Positions 46,573-55,417 of a DNA stretch of 64,000 bases are shown here, one piece after another. The position numbers and the translations under genes are program-made. This DNA is from Cohnella herbarum. Its GTDB lineage: Bacteria > Bacillota > Bacilli > Paenibacillales > Paenibacillaceae. The DNA is taken from positions 124,001 through 188,000 of the forward strand of contig NZ_CP051680.1 of assembly GCF_012849095.1 (NCBI RefSeq), given 5' to 3'. Numbering within the stretch: the first letter of the stretch is position 1; each line of letters opens with the position of its first letter. The notes below the pieces were generated by a model. That model saw nothing but the letters and a program-made list of their open reading frames with translations. It ran no database searches and was not told the DNA's origin.

Positions 46573-47136
46573 ATGAATAAAGAAGCTCTTGTTATTCAAG
46601 CCGCGCAGAAGCTTTCGGGTCGTTGGACGATTCCGATACTGCTTGAATTGGAATCTAACGGGGGAAGGTTTACGCCCCTTCAGCGTCAGCTCGACATTGC
46701 GCCTGCGAGGCTGAGCGATAACTTAAAACAGTTAGTTCAGCTTGGAGTCATTCAACATCTTTCGCCCTATGAACGTCGCCATCCTTTGTTGCCTGAATAT
46801 AAGCTTACCGAAGAAGGCAAGCATTGGAGAGAAATGGCCAAGGCCATTCAACTCGCCGAAACGAATATCGCGCACGGCTCCTTGTCGGCTAAAGCATGGA
46901 ACATTCCGGTGCTGCTGACGCTTGGTTTCGAGCATGAGCATTTCCAAGAAATCCGCCGAGTACTCGATCAGGTAACGCCTCGCATGCTGTCTATGCGTCT
47001 CGACGAGTTGAACGCCGAGGGCCTCATTAGGAAGATGGTGTCCGAGCAGCCCCGACCTTCGTTTCTATACCAGCTTTCCAGTCATGCGCGGAATCCCGTC
47101 CATCGATTATCGGTTGATTTGTCTTCGTTGATCTAA
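46573..47136 (+). CDS. Tandem-domain HxlR-type winged-helix regulator
   Basis: The 187-residue protein contains two HxlR-like winged helices. Domain 1 (about 8-95) reads LSGRWTIPILLELESNGGRF, PARLSDNLKQLVQLGVI. Domain 2 (about 103-180) reads LSAKAWNIPVLLTLGFEHEHF, TPRMLSMRLDELNAEGLI. Typical HxlR proteins are about 110 residues with one domain, so this is an internal duplication or fusion. The usual N-terminal redox Cys is absent. The start ATG 46573 is 3 bp after the VOC stop. It probably binds the 41-bp palindrome upstream. Confidence 0.8.
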   Translation: MNKEALVIQAAQKLSGRWTIPILLELESNGGRFTPLQRQLDIAPARLSDNLKQLVQLGVIQHLSPYERRHPLLPEYKLTEEGKHWREMAKAIQLAETNIAHGSLSAKAWNIPVLLTLGFEHEHFQEIRRVLDQVTPRMLSMRLDELNAEGLIRKMVSEQPRPSFLYQLSSHARNPVHRLSVDLSSLI

Positions 47137-47191
47137 GTCGGCGCATCGTCGGCGTTAGATTGCTTGAGCGGCATTGCGGCTGCGATAAACC

Positions 47192-47249
47192 AAAACAAAA
47201 AAAGTGTTAGTACAGTTTTAAAACCTCTGTACCAACACTTTTTTTGTTT
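47192..47249. terminator. Two-way terminator between HxlR-type and YugP genes
   Basis: AAAGTGTTAGTACAG pairs with CTGTACCAACACTTT around about 10 nt, extended by A7/T7 tracts that give a T tail on both strands. Confidence 0.9.
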
Positions 47250-47284
47250 ATTCTTCCTTCGTTCTATCGTAAATCCCGGTTACG

Positions 47285-47971
47285 TTACTCTCTGTTGCTG
47301 TTCGTGAATATCATAATGTACTTAATCAGCTCTAGAAGGGAGATCAATGCTGCCGCAACGTATGTGAGGGCGGCTGCATTCAACACTTTCGCGACTCCGC
47401 GCTCTTCGTCTCTTGTTATGAACCCTTCGGCAACCATCAAGTCGCGAGCTCGGGAGCTTGCGTTAAATTCCACGGGCAAAGTAACAAGCTGGAAGGCTAC
47501 GGCGGCTGTGAAGAAAATGATCCCGAAACCGATCAAATTGAGCGATTGCATCAGAAAACCCGCTATTAACAGGAAAGGCGCGATTCCGGAAGCGAGGCGA
47601 ACGGCCGGGAACATGCGATGGCGAATGACCAGCATCGGGTACGAATTGTGATGTTGGATAGCATGTCCCACCTCATGGCATGCGACGGAGATGGCGGAAA
47701 TCGAACTTTCGTAAAATACGGGCTCGGATAGTCGCACGATTCGGTGAACCGGATCGTAGTGATCAGTGAGCTTACCTTGTACAGGTTCGATCGGCACCTC
47801 CTGCAAGCCGTTTCGGTCGAGCAATCGTCTTGCTGCATCATATCCGGTTAAACCGCGCTCGTTGCGAACCTCGGACCAACGATTAAACGTGCTTTTGACT
47901 CGAAATTGGGCCCATAGCGACACGACAAAGGCAATGATGATCAGAAAGTCCATCGGGTGAAAAAACAGCAT
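47285..47971 (-). CDS. Zinc metallopeptidase YugP
   Basis: A 228-residue membrane peptidase (DUF1751/peptidase family with HEXXH) with an N-terminal helix (about 5-22), the active site ACHEVGHAIQHH (about residue 98), and two or three C-terminal helices. A Glu in TLPVEFNASSRA is the likely third ligand. GGAGG precedes ATG 47971. It lies 40 bp behind the MerR gene in the same direction. Confidence 0.92.
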   Translation of the reverse strand: MLFFHPMDFLIIIAFVVSLWAQFRVKSTFNRWSEVRNERGLTGYDAARRLLDRNGLQEVPIEPVQGKLTDHYDPVHRIVRLSEPVFYESSISAISVACHEVGHAIQHHNSYPMLVIRHRMFPAVRLASGIAPFLLIAGFLMQSLNLIGFGIIFFTAAVAFQLVTLPVEFNASSRARDLMVAEGFITRDEERGVAKVLNAAALTYVAAALISLLELIKYIMIFTNSNRE

Positions 47972-48011
47972 GATGAATTCCTCCGTCTAAGGTGAAGTGT
48001 CTTAAACCGCG

Positions 48012-48467
48012 TTACATAAAGTTACTTTTCCCCAAAAGAAGAAGAAGGGCTTCTACGCATGCCGCGGTTTGCGGTGTGATCGCTCGGAAGACTCTTTTCG
48101 CTTGCTGCGGTTTTAATTGCTCCAGGACGGGTTCTAATTCCTTGACTTCCCTTTCCAGCATTGCAAGATGTTCTTGAAGGTCCGACAGCTTACGGGTCAC
48201 GGCTTCGTCCGTAACGGCACGATTCAACGAAGTAAACTGCTCGCGTATTTCTTCTAATGAATATTTCTGCGCTTTCAGTTGCTCGATACGGCGAATTCTC
48301 GTTAGCGTATCATCGTCGTAAAGCCGATAATTTCCTGTTGATCTTTTGGCTGGGGCTAAGAGACCTAAGCCTGTGTAATAATCGATTGTACGAGGGCTAA
48401 TACCGGCCAAATTGGATAACTCTCCAATCCGGTACAGGCGTGGGGCATTGATCGATCCGCTGCGCAT
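48012..48467 (-). CDS. MerR-family transcriptional regulator
   Basis: A 151-residue regulator: MerR HTH near residues 11-50 (YRIGELSNLAGISPRTIDYYTGLGLL, NYRLYDDDTLTRI), a coiled-coil linker (about 75-115, EEIREQF to LEREVKELEPVLEQLK) and a short C-terminal segment with a single Cys. The effector is unknown. Its likely target is its own promoter or the co-oriented yugP-like gene. Confidence 0.9.
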   Translation of the reverse strand: MRSGSINAPRLYRIGELSNLAGISPRTIDYYTGLGLLAPAKRSTGNYRLYDDDTLTRIRRIEQLKAQKYSLEEIREQFTSLNRAVTDEAVTRKLSDLQEHLAMLEREVKELEPVLEQLKPQQAKRVFRAITPQTAACVEALLLLLGKSNFM

Positions 48468-48573
48468 CGATTCACCTTCTTTCCTGTTTGTGGCTTTACA
48501 TTACTATCATACAGAATGGAGAACCATACAGTCAAACGTGATGCTTACACTCTCGAGCCTTGCGTATGGCGGG

Positions 48574-48595
48574 AATATTCCATTGGTGGAATATT
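48574..48595. promoter_or_regulatory. Perfect 9-bp inverted repeat in the merR-amtB gap
   Basis: AATATTCCA-TTGG-TGGAATATT. A second inverted repeat, CTAACATTA (48693) and TAATGTTAG (48719), lies further on. Either may be an operator or a stem-loop; the 384-bp gap holds no gene. Confidence 0.45.
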
Positions 48596-48767
48596 AAATG
48601 ACATATAAGAGCGTTGTGTGAGCTATTAGAGTGAGAGGTTGGACGCTAAGAGCGATAAATTCACTATAAATTGGGTTTTTGTGGTCTAAATCCTAACATT
48701 ACGCACCGTTTTCGAAGTTAATGTTAGATTTTTGGCGTATTTATTGAATTTATTTATGAAAATCATA

Positions 48768-48796
48768 TTGTCAAATCGTCGAGATCAACCTATAAT
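48768..48796 (+). promoter_or_regulatory. Sigma-A promoter of amtB
   Basis: TTGTCA (48768-48773), a 17-bp spacer and TATAAT (48791-48796), with a predicted start near 48803. Confidence 0.8.
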
Positions 48797-48817
48797 GACA
48801 CTAAGCCTTTCTTAAGA

Positions 48818-48834
48818 TGTCATGAAACATTACA
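48818..48834 (+). promoter_or_regulatory. GlnR/TnrA operator of amtB
   Basis: TGTCATGAAACATTACA fits TGTNAN7TNACA at every defined position. It lies about +15 to +31 relative to the predicted start, a repressing position for GlnR when nitrogen is plentiful. Confidence 0.8.
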
Positions 48835-48851
48835 CGTAGGGAGTGGTCGGT

Positions 48852-50213
48852 GTGGTAAAAAAGAGTTTGATTTCGTTGGGTGCACTTCTCGTGCTGTTTC
48901 CGACAATGGCGTTCGCGGAGGATCCGTCCGCAGCACAGCTTAACATGGGTTTAAATGCTATGTGGGTAATGGTTGCCGCAGTACTCGTACTTCTCATGCA
49001 AGGCGGATTTATTCTGCTTGAGGCAGGCTCCACCCGTATGAAAAACGCCGGGCACGTGGCCGGTAAGACGATCTTCACGCTCGGTCTTGCTTCTATTGTA
49101 TACTGGGCAGTCGGTTATGGATTCACATTCGGCGGCGATGCTTCGGAATCGCTCAACAAATTTATCGGATTAGGAAACTTCTTCTTCAGTCCGGATGTAG
49201 CATCGGTAGATAACGCATTGCCATCCTCGGTATTCTTCGTATTCCAGTTGGCCTTTGCGGCCGTATCTCTCTCGATCGCATGGGGCGGGTTCGCGGAGAG
49301 AGCTAAATTGTCCGCGTACCTTATTTTTACCTTATTCTTCGTATCGGTTATTTATCCGGTAGTCGCTCACTGGATCTGGGGCGGCGGTTGGTTGGCCAAA
49401 GACGGCGCGCAAGATTTCGCCGGATCGACGGTTGTTCACTTAACGGGTGCGATCGGAGCGTTGGCTGCAACGATCTTGTTGAAACCTCGTATCGGTAAAT
49501 TCAACAAAGACGGTTCCGCGAACGAAATTCTTGGACACAACCAAGTATTCACCGCGCTTGCCGTATTGATTCTATGGGTAGGTTGGTTCGGATTTAACGC
49601 GGGTAGTACGGTTGCGATCGGCGATGGCTTCTTCGGATTCGTTGCCTTCAACACGCAATTGGGCGCAGCGGCAGGCGCGGTAGCCGCGTTATTGATCTCG
49701 TGGTTAGTCAACGGTAAAGCGGATATTACGGCGATGCTGAACGGTGCTCTTGCCGGTTTGGTTGCCATCACGGCATCTTGCGCGTTCGTTGATCCTTGGG
49801 CTGCGGTAGTTATCGGTTTAGTTGCCGGCGTGCTCGTATTCTTCAGCGCTAAATTTTTCGAGAAAATGAAAATCGACGACCCGATCTTTGCTCTCTCCGT
49901 TCACGGAGCGGCAGGAGTTTGGGGAACGTTGGCGAATGGTTTATTCGCAACGGAAGAATTGGCCGCCAAAGTCGGGATCGGAAGAGCGGGTCTGTTCGAA
50001 GGCGGAGGTTGGGAACAATTATGGGTTCAATTCGAATCCGTCGTCGTATGCGGAGCGTTCGCTTTCATCGCGTCTTTCATCGTATTGTGGGTCGTCAAAC
50101 AAGTCATCGGCTTCCGCGTAACGGAAGAGCAAGAAATTATCGGTTTGGATTTGAGCGAGCATGGGAATTACGGTTATCCTGAGCAAATGAAAAAAGCCGG
50201 AACATCGGTCTAA
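48852..50213 (+). CDS. amtB: Ammonium transporter AmtB/NrgA
   Basis: A 453-residue ammonium channel with a signal peptide (SLISLGALLVLFPTMAFA) and 11 helices. Conserved features include GGFILLEAG, FAERAKLSAYLIF, HLTGAIGALAATILLKPRIGKF (pore His) and SVHGAAGVWGTLANGLFA (second pore His). GTG 48852 is preferred, 8 nt after GGGAG. A GlnR box controls it. No glnB/glnK PII gene is adjacent; instead a DUF294 nucleotidyltransferase gene follows by 47 bp. Confidence 0.96.
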   Translation: MVKKSLISLGALLVLFPTMAFAEDPSAAQLNMGLNAMWVMVAAVLVLLMQGGFILLEAGSTRMKNAGHVAGKTIFTLGLASIVYWAVGYGFTFGGDASESLNKFIGLGNFFFSPDVASVDNALPSSVFFVFQLAFAAVSLSIAWGGFAERAKLSAYLIFTLFFVSVIYPVVAHWIWGGGWLAKDGAQDFAGSTVVHLTGAIGALAATILLKPRIGKFNKDGSANEILGHNQVFTALAVLILWVGWFGFNAGSTVAIGDGFFGFVAFNTQLGAAAGAVAALLISWLVNGKADITAMLNGALAGLVAITASCAFVDPWAAVVIGLVAGVLVFFSAKFFEKMKIDDPIFALSVHGAAGVWGTLANGLFATEELAAKVGIGRAGLFEGGGWEQLWVQFESVVVCGAFAFIASFIVLWVVKQVIGFRVTEEQEIIGLDLSEHGNYGYPEQMKKAGTSV

Positions 50214-50260
50214 TCCAATAGTCCTTTCACCGGCGTAAACACAGGAGGGGTAGAAACCGC

Positions 50261-51340
50261 ATGCTTAATCCCGCTTGGGAGAAGCGGTTGCTCGACATCG
50301 CCGGAGCCGAGGATCTTGAGCAATTAAGATCGATAAGGGAACAGGAGCAATCCCGGTTGGCGACGGAGCTGTCCACCTCATCTGCCGAAGCAGTAGTAGA
50401 GACGTTAAACGAACTTCATGACGCTCTTATCGCCCAAGCGTTAAAGCTTGCGGAGAACGATTTGGCACGGTTGGGGCTGGGCGCCCCACCCGTGCCTTAT
50501 ACGTATATGCTGTATGGCAGCGGTGGACGCTTTGAGCAGACGTTGTACAGCGACCAAGACAGCGGTCTTGTGTACGCGGATGCCTCTAACGAAGTCGAAG
50601 ACGAACGATGCCGCAAGTTTTTCCCCATATTTGCAGAGACCGTAGTCCGAAACTTAATCCGGCTTGGCTACCCTCCTTGCGAAGGCAGCGTCATTGCTTC
50701 TAACCCGGAATGGTGTTTGTCGCTTCGGGATTGGGAGAAGAAGATCGACAATTGGTTCGCTGAACCGAGTTGGGAGAATGTCAGGTATTTGCTTATCGCT
50801 GCCGACGGACGGCCCGTGTCCGGGGACCGGAATCTGGCGGACAGATTACAAGATCGCTTCTATACGGATATGCTCAACCGTCCGATAATCGCGCGACGAA
50901 TGATGGAGAACACGATCAGGCATAAAGTGCTTGTCGGCGTGTTCGGGCAGTTGTTGACGGAAAGATACGGAGAAAACGCGGGAAGCTTGGATATTAAATA
51001 CGGCGCCTATATCCCTATGGTGAATGCGTTCAGATTGCTCGCGATACAAGCCGGCATACGCGAAACAAGCACGTTAAAGCGAATTAACGCACTGCGTAAA
51101 GCGGATTTGCTCGCGGAGGAAGAGGAGACCGAGGCTTACGAAGCTTTTTCATTTTTCTTGAAATTAAGACTGCTTGCGACGCTGGCCGTCGAGGAGGGGC
51201 AACCCGGAGGCGCGGGTAAAATTCCGGCGGAGCATATTACGAAGGAACTAAAAATTCCGCTCAAGAAAGCTTTGAAAGCCGGCAAAAAAATACAACGCAG
51301 AGTACAAAGGGAGTTGCAGCACCGTTTCGGCGGGAGGTGA
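50261..51340 (+). CDS. DUF294 nucleotidyltransferase-like protein
   Basis: The 359-residue protein has an N-terminal helical part, a GlnD-like nucleotidyltransferase motif (YGSGGRFEQTLYSDQDSGLVY, about residues 84-104; G-S-x(3)-R-x-E-x(4)-S-D-x-D) and a DUF294_C helical domain (about 210-350). In other bacteria such proteins also carry CBS domains; none here. GlnD uses a similar fold to modify PII, so its place behind amtB suggests a nitrogen link, but no target is known. AGGAGGGG precedes ATG 50261. Confidence 0.85.
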   Translation: MLNPAWEKRLLDIAGAEDLEQLRSIREQEQSRLATELSTSSAEAVVETLNELHDALIAQALKLAENDLARLGLGAPPVPYTYMLYGSGGRFEQTLYSDQDSGLVYADASNEVEDERCRKFFPIFAETVVRNLIRLGYPPCEGSVIASNPEWCLSLRDWEKKIDNWFAEPSWENVRYLLIAADGRPVSGDRNLADRLQDRFYTDMLNRPIIARRMMENTIRHKVLVGVFGQLLTERYGENAGSLDIKYGAYIPMVNAFRLLAIQAGIRETSTLKRINALRKADLLAEEEETEAYEAFSFFLKLRLLATLAVEEGQPGGAGKIPAEHITKELKIPLKKALKAGKKIQRRVQRELQHRFGGR

Positions 51341-51345
51341 AAGCT

Positions 51346-52089
51346 ATGAAGGAACCCAAAGACACGAACTCGATGGGTAGAATGTGGAATTTGTATAAAA
51401 TGGGCGGGATTACGCCGGCCATAGCTTCCATGCTGGGTTCATCCAATGCTCAACAGATGGCCTTTATCCGTTCCATGTCGCGCGATCAACGCAAGGGAAG
51501 CTCCTTGGAAATGCAGCTTTCGGAGATGGAGGCGGTTGTTTTCGATTTGGAGACAACCGGCTTCTACCCGTATAACGGAGACGAAATATTGTCTATCGGC
51601 GGAGTGATTATCCGAGGAGGGAATTTCGATGAAGCGGAGCCGTTCTATCAGCTCGTCAATCCCAAGCGCAAAGTTCCTCGCCACATTACGGAGTTAACGG
51701 GCATTACGAACGAGATGGCCGAGAATGCGCCCGATTTAATGCAAGTGCTGCACGATTTCATGGATTTCGCGGGTAAAAGAGTGCTTATCGCCCACGGCAG
51801 CGGTCACGATAAGCAATTTCTGAATTGCGCGTTATGGCGCACGTCGAAGGTGAATCTAACCCACCGGATTATCGATACGATGATGATCGCGAAGTGGCTG
51901 GAGCCGAAAGCTATCCATTATGGATTGGATGAAGTTCTGGAGCGTTACGGGATCGAAATATCGGAGCGTCATCATGCGCTTCATGATTCGGTCATGACGG
52001 CTAAGCTATATTTTAGGTTCCTGAAATTGATCATGGATCGGCAGGTTACGACGCTTGGCGAACTCTACGCGTATTTAAGCCGACATTGA
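51346..52089 (+). CDS. DnaQ-like 3'-5' exonuclease (DEDDh)
   Basis: The 247-residue protein has the DEDDh exonuclease motifs: I VFDLETTGFYP, II LIAHGSGHDKQFL, III HHALHDSVMTAKLY. An N-terminal extension of about 60 residues precedes them. It acts on DNA or RNA 3' ends; the substrate is unknown. ATG 51346 follows GGGAGGTGA, which contains the stop of the DUF294 gene. Coupling of DUF294 and this exonuclease recurs in other bacteria as I recall, suggesting a joint role. Confidence 0.88.
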   Translation: MKEPKDTNSMGRMWNLYKMGGITPAIASMLGSSNAQQMAFIRSMSRDQRKGSSLEMQLSEMEAVVFDLETTGFYPYNGDEILSIGGVIIRGGNFDEAEPFYQLVNPKRKVPRHITELTGITNEMAENAPDLMQVLHDFMDFAGKRVLIAHGSGHDKQFLNCALWRTSKVNLTHRIIDTMMIAKWLEPKAIHYGLDEVLERYGIEISERHHALHDSVMTAKLYFRFLKLIMDRQVTTLGELYAYLSRH

Positions 52090-52521
52090 CTACAGCGGTC
52101 TTCGGACGACGGGCAACGGGTTCCAATCGCCTTGGGCTCTTCGCTCGTAAATCGCGATCTCGTGTTCGTCGCGGACGAGGCTGATAATCCAATATGTTCT
52201 CCAAGGAAGGGAACCCGATGTGTCGCTGACGCTCGGAGCGGTACTTCCTTCGGGGTGAGTATGGAATAAACCGACGATCATTCGTTGGTTTTTTTGTGCT
52301 TCGTAATAGACGGAAACCCAATCTTCGGGGTGGAAAGAATAAGATTCCCGGGAGAAGGGGGACGAATTGCGAATAAGACTAAATCCGTCGGCAAACACGA
52401 CTCCTCCGCTTATCGTGCCGTAAATGACACCGCAAATTTCGTAAGATGACCGCTGACGCGAAATAGCGATCAGATCATTTTCCAAAGTCGAATCGAGATA
52501 TACTTCCTTCATGCGTTCCAT
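52090..52521 (-). CDS. JAMM/MPN metallopeptidase (M67-like)
   Basis: A 143-residue single-domain JAB1/MPN protease with the zinc motif HTHPEGSTAPSVSD (H-x-H-x10-D) and an upstream Glu in SYEICGVIYG. Bacterial relatives cut ubiquitin-like sulfur carriers or release them from cysteine. No ThiS/MoaD-like or E1 gene is adjacent; tcdA is 36 kb away. ATG 52521 follows TAGGAG by about 10 nt, while TTG 52533 is too close to it. Confidence 0.85.
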   Translation of the reverse strand: MERMKEVYLDSTLENDLIAISRQRSSYEICGVIYGTISGGVVFADGFSLIRNSSPFSRESYSFHPEDWVSVYYEAQKNQRMIVGLFHTHPEGSTAPSVSDTSGSLPWRTYWIISLVRDEHEIAIYERRAQGDWNPLPVVRRPL

Positions 52522-52578
52522 TGAGCGGATCAACTCCTACAAAACGAGTATGAGCGATCGCGGGGCGGCAAGCAACCG

Positions 52579-53889
52579 TTATTGCACTTGTTTTCCGGGT
52601 TTAACCAAGAAGAAAACAAGACCGAGCGCGATTAAGGACAACGCCGAGACGGTAATGAATACGAGTTGATGCGAGATTCCCATGAGCCAACCGAACAATG
52701 GCGGCCCCAATGCGACTCCGAAAAACCGAAGGCTGCTGTAGAGAGAAGTGATCATCCCCCGTTCGGCTTTTTCCACCGCGCCGGTAATCATCGTGTTCAG
52801 ACAGGGAAGCAACAGTCCGGTTCCGATACTGCTTATGGTCAACAATCCGATAAACACGTACAAATTCGTATTTAACCATATGGCGAGCGCTAAAGAAACG
52901 ACCATCAGAGCCAAGCCGATGTTCATTAGCCAGCGCATGAGGACGCCGTTCTTGCGGATAACTGTTCCCGTTATATAGGCGGTCAGTACCATGCCGAAAA
53001 GCGGGATGGCAAGGATGAACCCTTTTCGAACGCCGTCGATGGAATAGGGAGGCTCTTCCAGAATATTCGACAGGAAGAACAGTACGCCGAATAAAATAAA
53101 CAAGGCTAGAGATCCGCCGAAGAAGGAAGAGATCAGCCAACGTCCGTTCGCGGCGAATATCCGTTTAATCGATTCCATATATTGCTTCAAAGGCTGGGGC
53201 GGTTCAGTGCGCTTCGGTTCTTTCAGCAGAAATATGACGGCGAGAAGAGACAATAAGCAGAAAGCCGGGAAGGCGAAAAACGCCGCATACCAGACGATTA
53301 GAGCCAGGAGAGCGCCTAATATCGGACTGACGACTTTACCGGTTCCGTTGGAAGCTTCAATCAAGCCGAGCGCTTGGCTTTCCTGGCCGTTCTTATACAA
53401 ATCCCCGACAAGAGCCATGGCAATGGGAGCAGTGCCCGCTGCGCCGATCCCCTGAAGCGCTCTCGCGCCGATCAAGACGCCATAAGAATCCCAAACCGCG
53501 CCGAATCCAGCCAGTATTCCTGCTCCGCCGTAAAGGATTAGAGAAGGGATCATGACGGCTTTGCGGCTAAACCTGTCCGATAGATAACCGGCGATGGGAA
53601 TGATAAGAGCTGCGGCAAAGGAAAACAAACTAATGACAAGGCTGCTTTGAAATTGGGAAACCCCGAGTTCGGTCTTAAGCTTCGGCAAAATGGGAACTAA
53701 CATCGAATTTCCGAGAACGAGAACCAATGGGACGGTGGAAAGCGCTATGTATTCCCAAATTTTGCTTTTCCGACCTCCTTGGGCATCCGGAGATGATTTC
53801 GTTTTTTCGTTTTCGGGAGGAGCTTGCGAGGTGATTTCGCTTGTGAACGTTACGGTTAGCTTCCCTTTGGACTTCGTTGTAGCGGACAC
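52579..53889 (-). CDS. MFS exporter (DHA1-type)
   Basis: A 436-residue 12-helix transporter with a 45-residue hydrophilic N-terminus. Motif A GYLSDRFSRKAVMIP (about residues 98-112) and motif C-like GLIEASNGTGKVVSPILGALL (about 180-200) mark drug/proton antiporters; motif C points to export. The substrate is unknown. GTG 53889 follows AAGGAGGAATAGGGA. Confidence 0.88.
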   Translation of the reverse strand: MSATTKSKGKLTVTFTSEITSQAPPENEKTKSSPDAQGGRKSKIWEYIALSTVPLVLVLGNSMLVPILPKLKTELGVSQFQSSLVISLFSFAAALIIPIAGYLSDRFSRKAVMIPSLILYGGAGILAGFGAVWDSYGVLIGARALQGIGAAGTAPIAMALVGDLYKNGQESQALGLIEASNGTGKVVSPILGALLALIVWYAAFFAFPAFCLLSLLAVIFLLKEPKRTEPPQPLKQYMESIKRIFAANGRWLISSFFGGSLALFILFGVLFFLSNILEEPPYSIDGVRKGFILAIPLFGMVLTAYITGTVIRKNGVLMRWLMNIGLALMVVSLALAIWLNTNLYVFIGLLTISSIGTGLLLPCLNTMITGAVEKAERGMITSLYSSLRFFGVALGPPLFGWLMGISHQLVFITVSALSLIALGLVFFLVKPGKQVQ

Positions 53890-54090
53890 TCCCTATTCCT
53901 CCTTGGAACTTGCTTAGTTTGAAGCCGAGAACAGGATTAGAGTTCCCGCAATAGCGTTCAATATGCGCTGTGGGGAAAGGGCATTTCACATGCCGAGTTC
54001 GTGAACGTTTTGTGGCTTAGGTTGGAATGGAAGCGGCAAATGGGGTAAGATATAGTCAAATATCAATGCTTGAAAAGAGTGAACAAACAG

Positions 54091-54660
54091 ATGAAAAAGA
54101 ACGCGATGATATTAGCCCTCGTTGTAATTGCCGTTGCGGCCGTGTGGTTCTGGGATTCTTCCGGCAAGGAGCCTATAGCTCAAACGACAAATCAGCCTGT
54201 AGGGAAAGGGAATATACCGGCAGCGCCTGCTCCGAAAGTAAACCATTACGCGCCGTCGTTTAACCTGGCCTCGTTGGATGGTACGACTTCATACAATGTC
54301 GGCGGCAAAAGAGATAAGGTGCTGATCGTTAATTTCTGGGCAGCATGGTGCGGACCTTGCGAGGTGGAGGCGCCGGATCTTAAAGATATCTATGAGACGC
54401 ATAAGGATCAACTGGATCTATACGCGGTTAATGCGACGAAATACGACAAGCTTAGGGAAGCCAAGGATTTCGTCAAAGAGCAACAACTCGTATTTCCTGT
54501 TCTAACGGAACCGAAGGGCGACGTGTTGGATAAATACAAGGTCAGCGGATATCCGGTAAGCTTTATCATAGACAGAGACGGCGTAATTCGCCATCGGATC
54601 GAAGGGATCATCGAACGGGAGCAATGGGAGATTTACTTGCAGGACGTTATCTCTTCCTAA
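54091..54660 (+). CDS. Membrane-anchored TlpA/ResA-like thioredoxin
   Basis: A 189-residue protein with a signal anchor (about 4-20), a Pro/Ala-rich linker, and a thioredoxin domain (about 55-187) with WAAWCGPCEVEAPDL. It probably reduces disulfides outside the membrane, as in cytochrome c or spore assembly, or acts as a thiol-peroxide reductase. The insertion typical of TlpA/AhpC-TSA proteins (DLYAVNATKYDKLREAKDFVKE) and cis-Pro GYPVSFIID are present. ATG 54091 is preferred over TTG 54070. Confidence 0.88.
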   Translation: MKKNAMILALVVIAVAAVWFWDSSGKEPIAQTTNQPVGKGNIPAAPAPKVNHYAPSFNLASLDGTTSYNVGGKRDKVLIVNFWAAWCGPCEVEAPDLKDIYETHKDQLDLYAVNATKYDKLREAKDFVKEQQLVFPVLTEPKGDVLDKYKVSGYPVSFIIDRDGVIRHRIEGIIEREQWEIYLQDVISS

Positions 54661-54675
54661 ATAGAAAATAGAGGG

Positions 54676-54707
54676 ATCGCTCGGACGGAGAGTTCGGGCG
54701 ATTTTGT
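54676..54707 (+). terminator. Terminator after the TlpA-like gene
   Basis: ATCGCTCGGAC and GTTCGGGCGAT form an imperfect stem, followed by TTTTGTTGT. The rest of the gap to 54930 shows no gene. Confidence 0.65.
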
Positions 54708-54929
54708 TGTCGTATGGAAATTATGATCAATAGAAAAGTTGTGAATAACTTACTGATGAAAAAGACGATCAGAATGCATGAATTATTACATAGAAAAGCC
54801 CTTTGGAATCGGAAGAAATTAGAGTGGGGTTTATCGCTGCTTTGTTCCACTATTCTGAAGCATTTATAGGCTTTCTCCGAATGTGCATCGAGACTCGGCA
54901 GGATAGAGGATTAGCTAATATGGTGACTT

Positions 54930-55101
54930 GAGCAGTCGCGGCTGTACCGCTTTAAATCGAGCGAAGAGGCACCGTAGGTGGGAATAGAGCGTCTGTGCCG
55001 CTTTAAATCGAGCATAGAGGCACTTTGGGAGAAAATAGAGCGTCTGTGCCGCTTTAAATCGAGCATAGAGGCACTTTGGGAGAAAATAGAGTGGGTGTGC
55101 C
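54930..55101 (+). repeat. Second locus of 51-bp repeat family B, four units
   Basis: Anchors GCGGCTGTACCG (54938), GCGTCTGTGCCG (54989, 55040) and GTGGGTGTGCC (55091) are exactly 51 bp apart. Each unit has TTTAAATCGAGCATAGAGGC, then ACTTTGGGAGA and AATAGAG, matching family B at 6678-6965 with lineage-specific changes. The fourth unit is split by the IS66-like element and continues at 55959 (GGGTGTGCCGCTTTAAAT). Confidence 0.88.
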
Positions 55102-55109
55102 GTTACTAC

Positions 55110-55358
55110 TCAGGTAGTCTTAAATTGGAAATTACCACGGAGTGCGGATACGAGTGAGGCATGTAAAGGAAGCTTCTGTTTGAGGAGAGTGGAAATAAAG
55201 CCACGAATACTTGCAAATTGTTCGCCGCCAGTCGCCGTACGGAAGCATCCAGAAATCTTCTGCTTCACCTTGGACATACGGATGTCTCGTTCGGCCTGGT
55301 TGTTGTCAAAAGGGACGCGGGCAAGGTAGCCCGCTGACGTGCATGGCAAGCTGGGCAA
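55110..55358 (-). pseudogene. IS66 transposase C-terminal fragment
   Basis: The frame contains [20 protein letters not shown] and [20 protein letters not shown], the conserved C-terminal block of IS66 transposases with the last catalytic Glu (QAERD). The 16 residues before it are out of register with the N-terminal fragment, so the deletion junction lies at about 55325-55345. About half of a normal 500-residue transposase is missing. Confidence 0.88.
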
Positions 55359-55417
55359 TACTTCTCCTCCGCGCGATGTTCAGTGACAACCAAACGGGGA
55401 AGTGGTAAGTCAAATAT

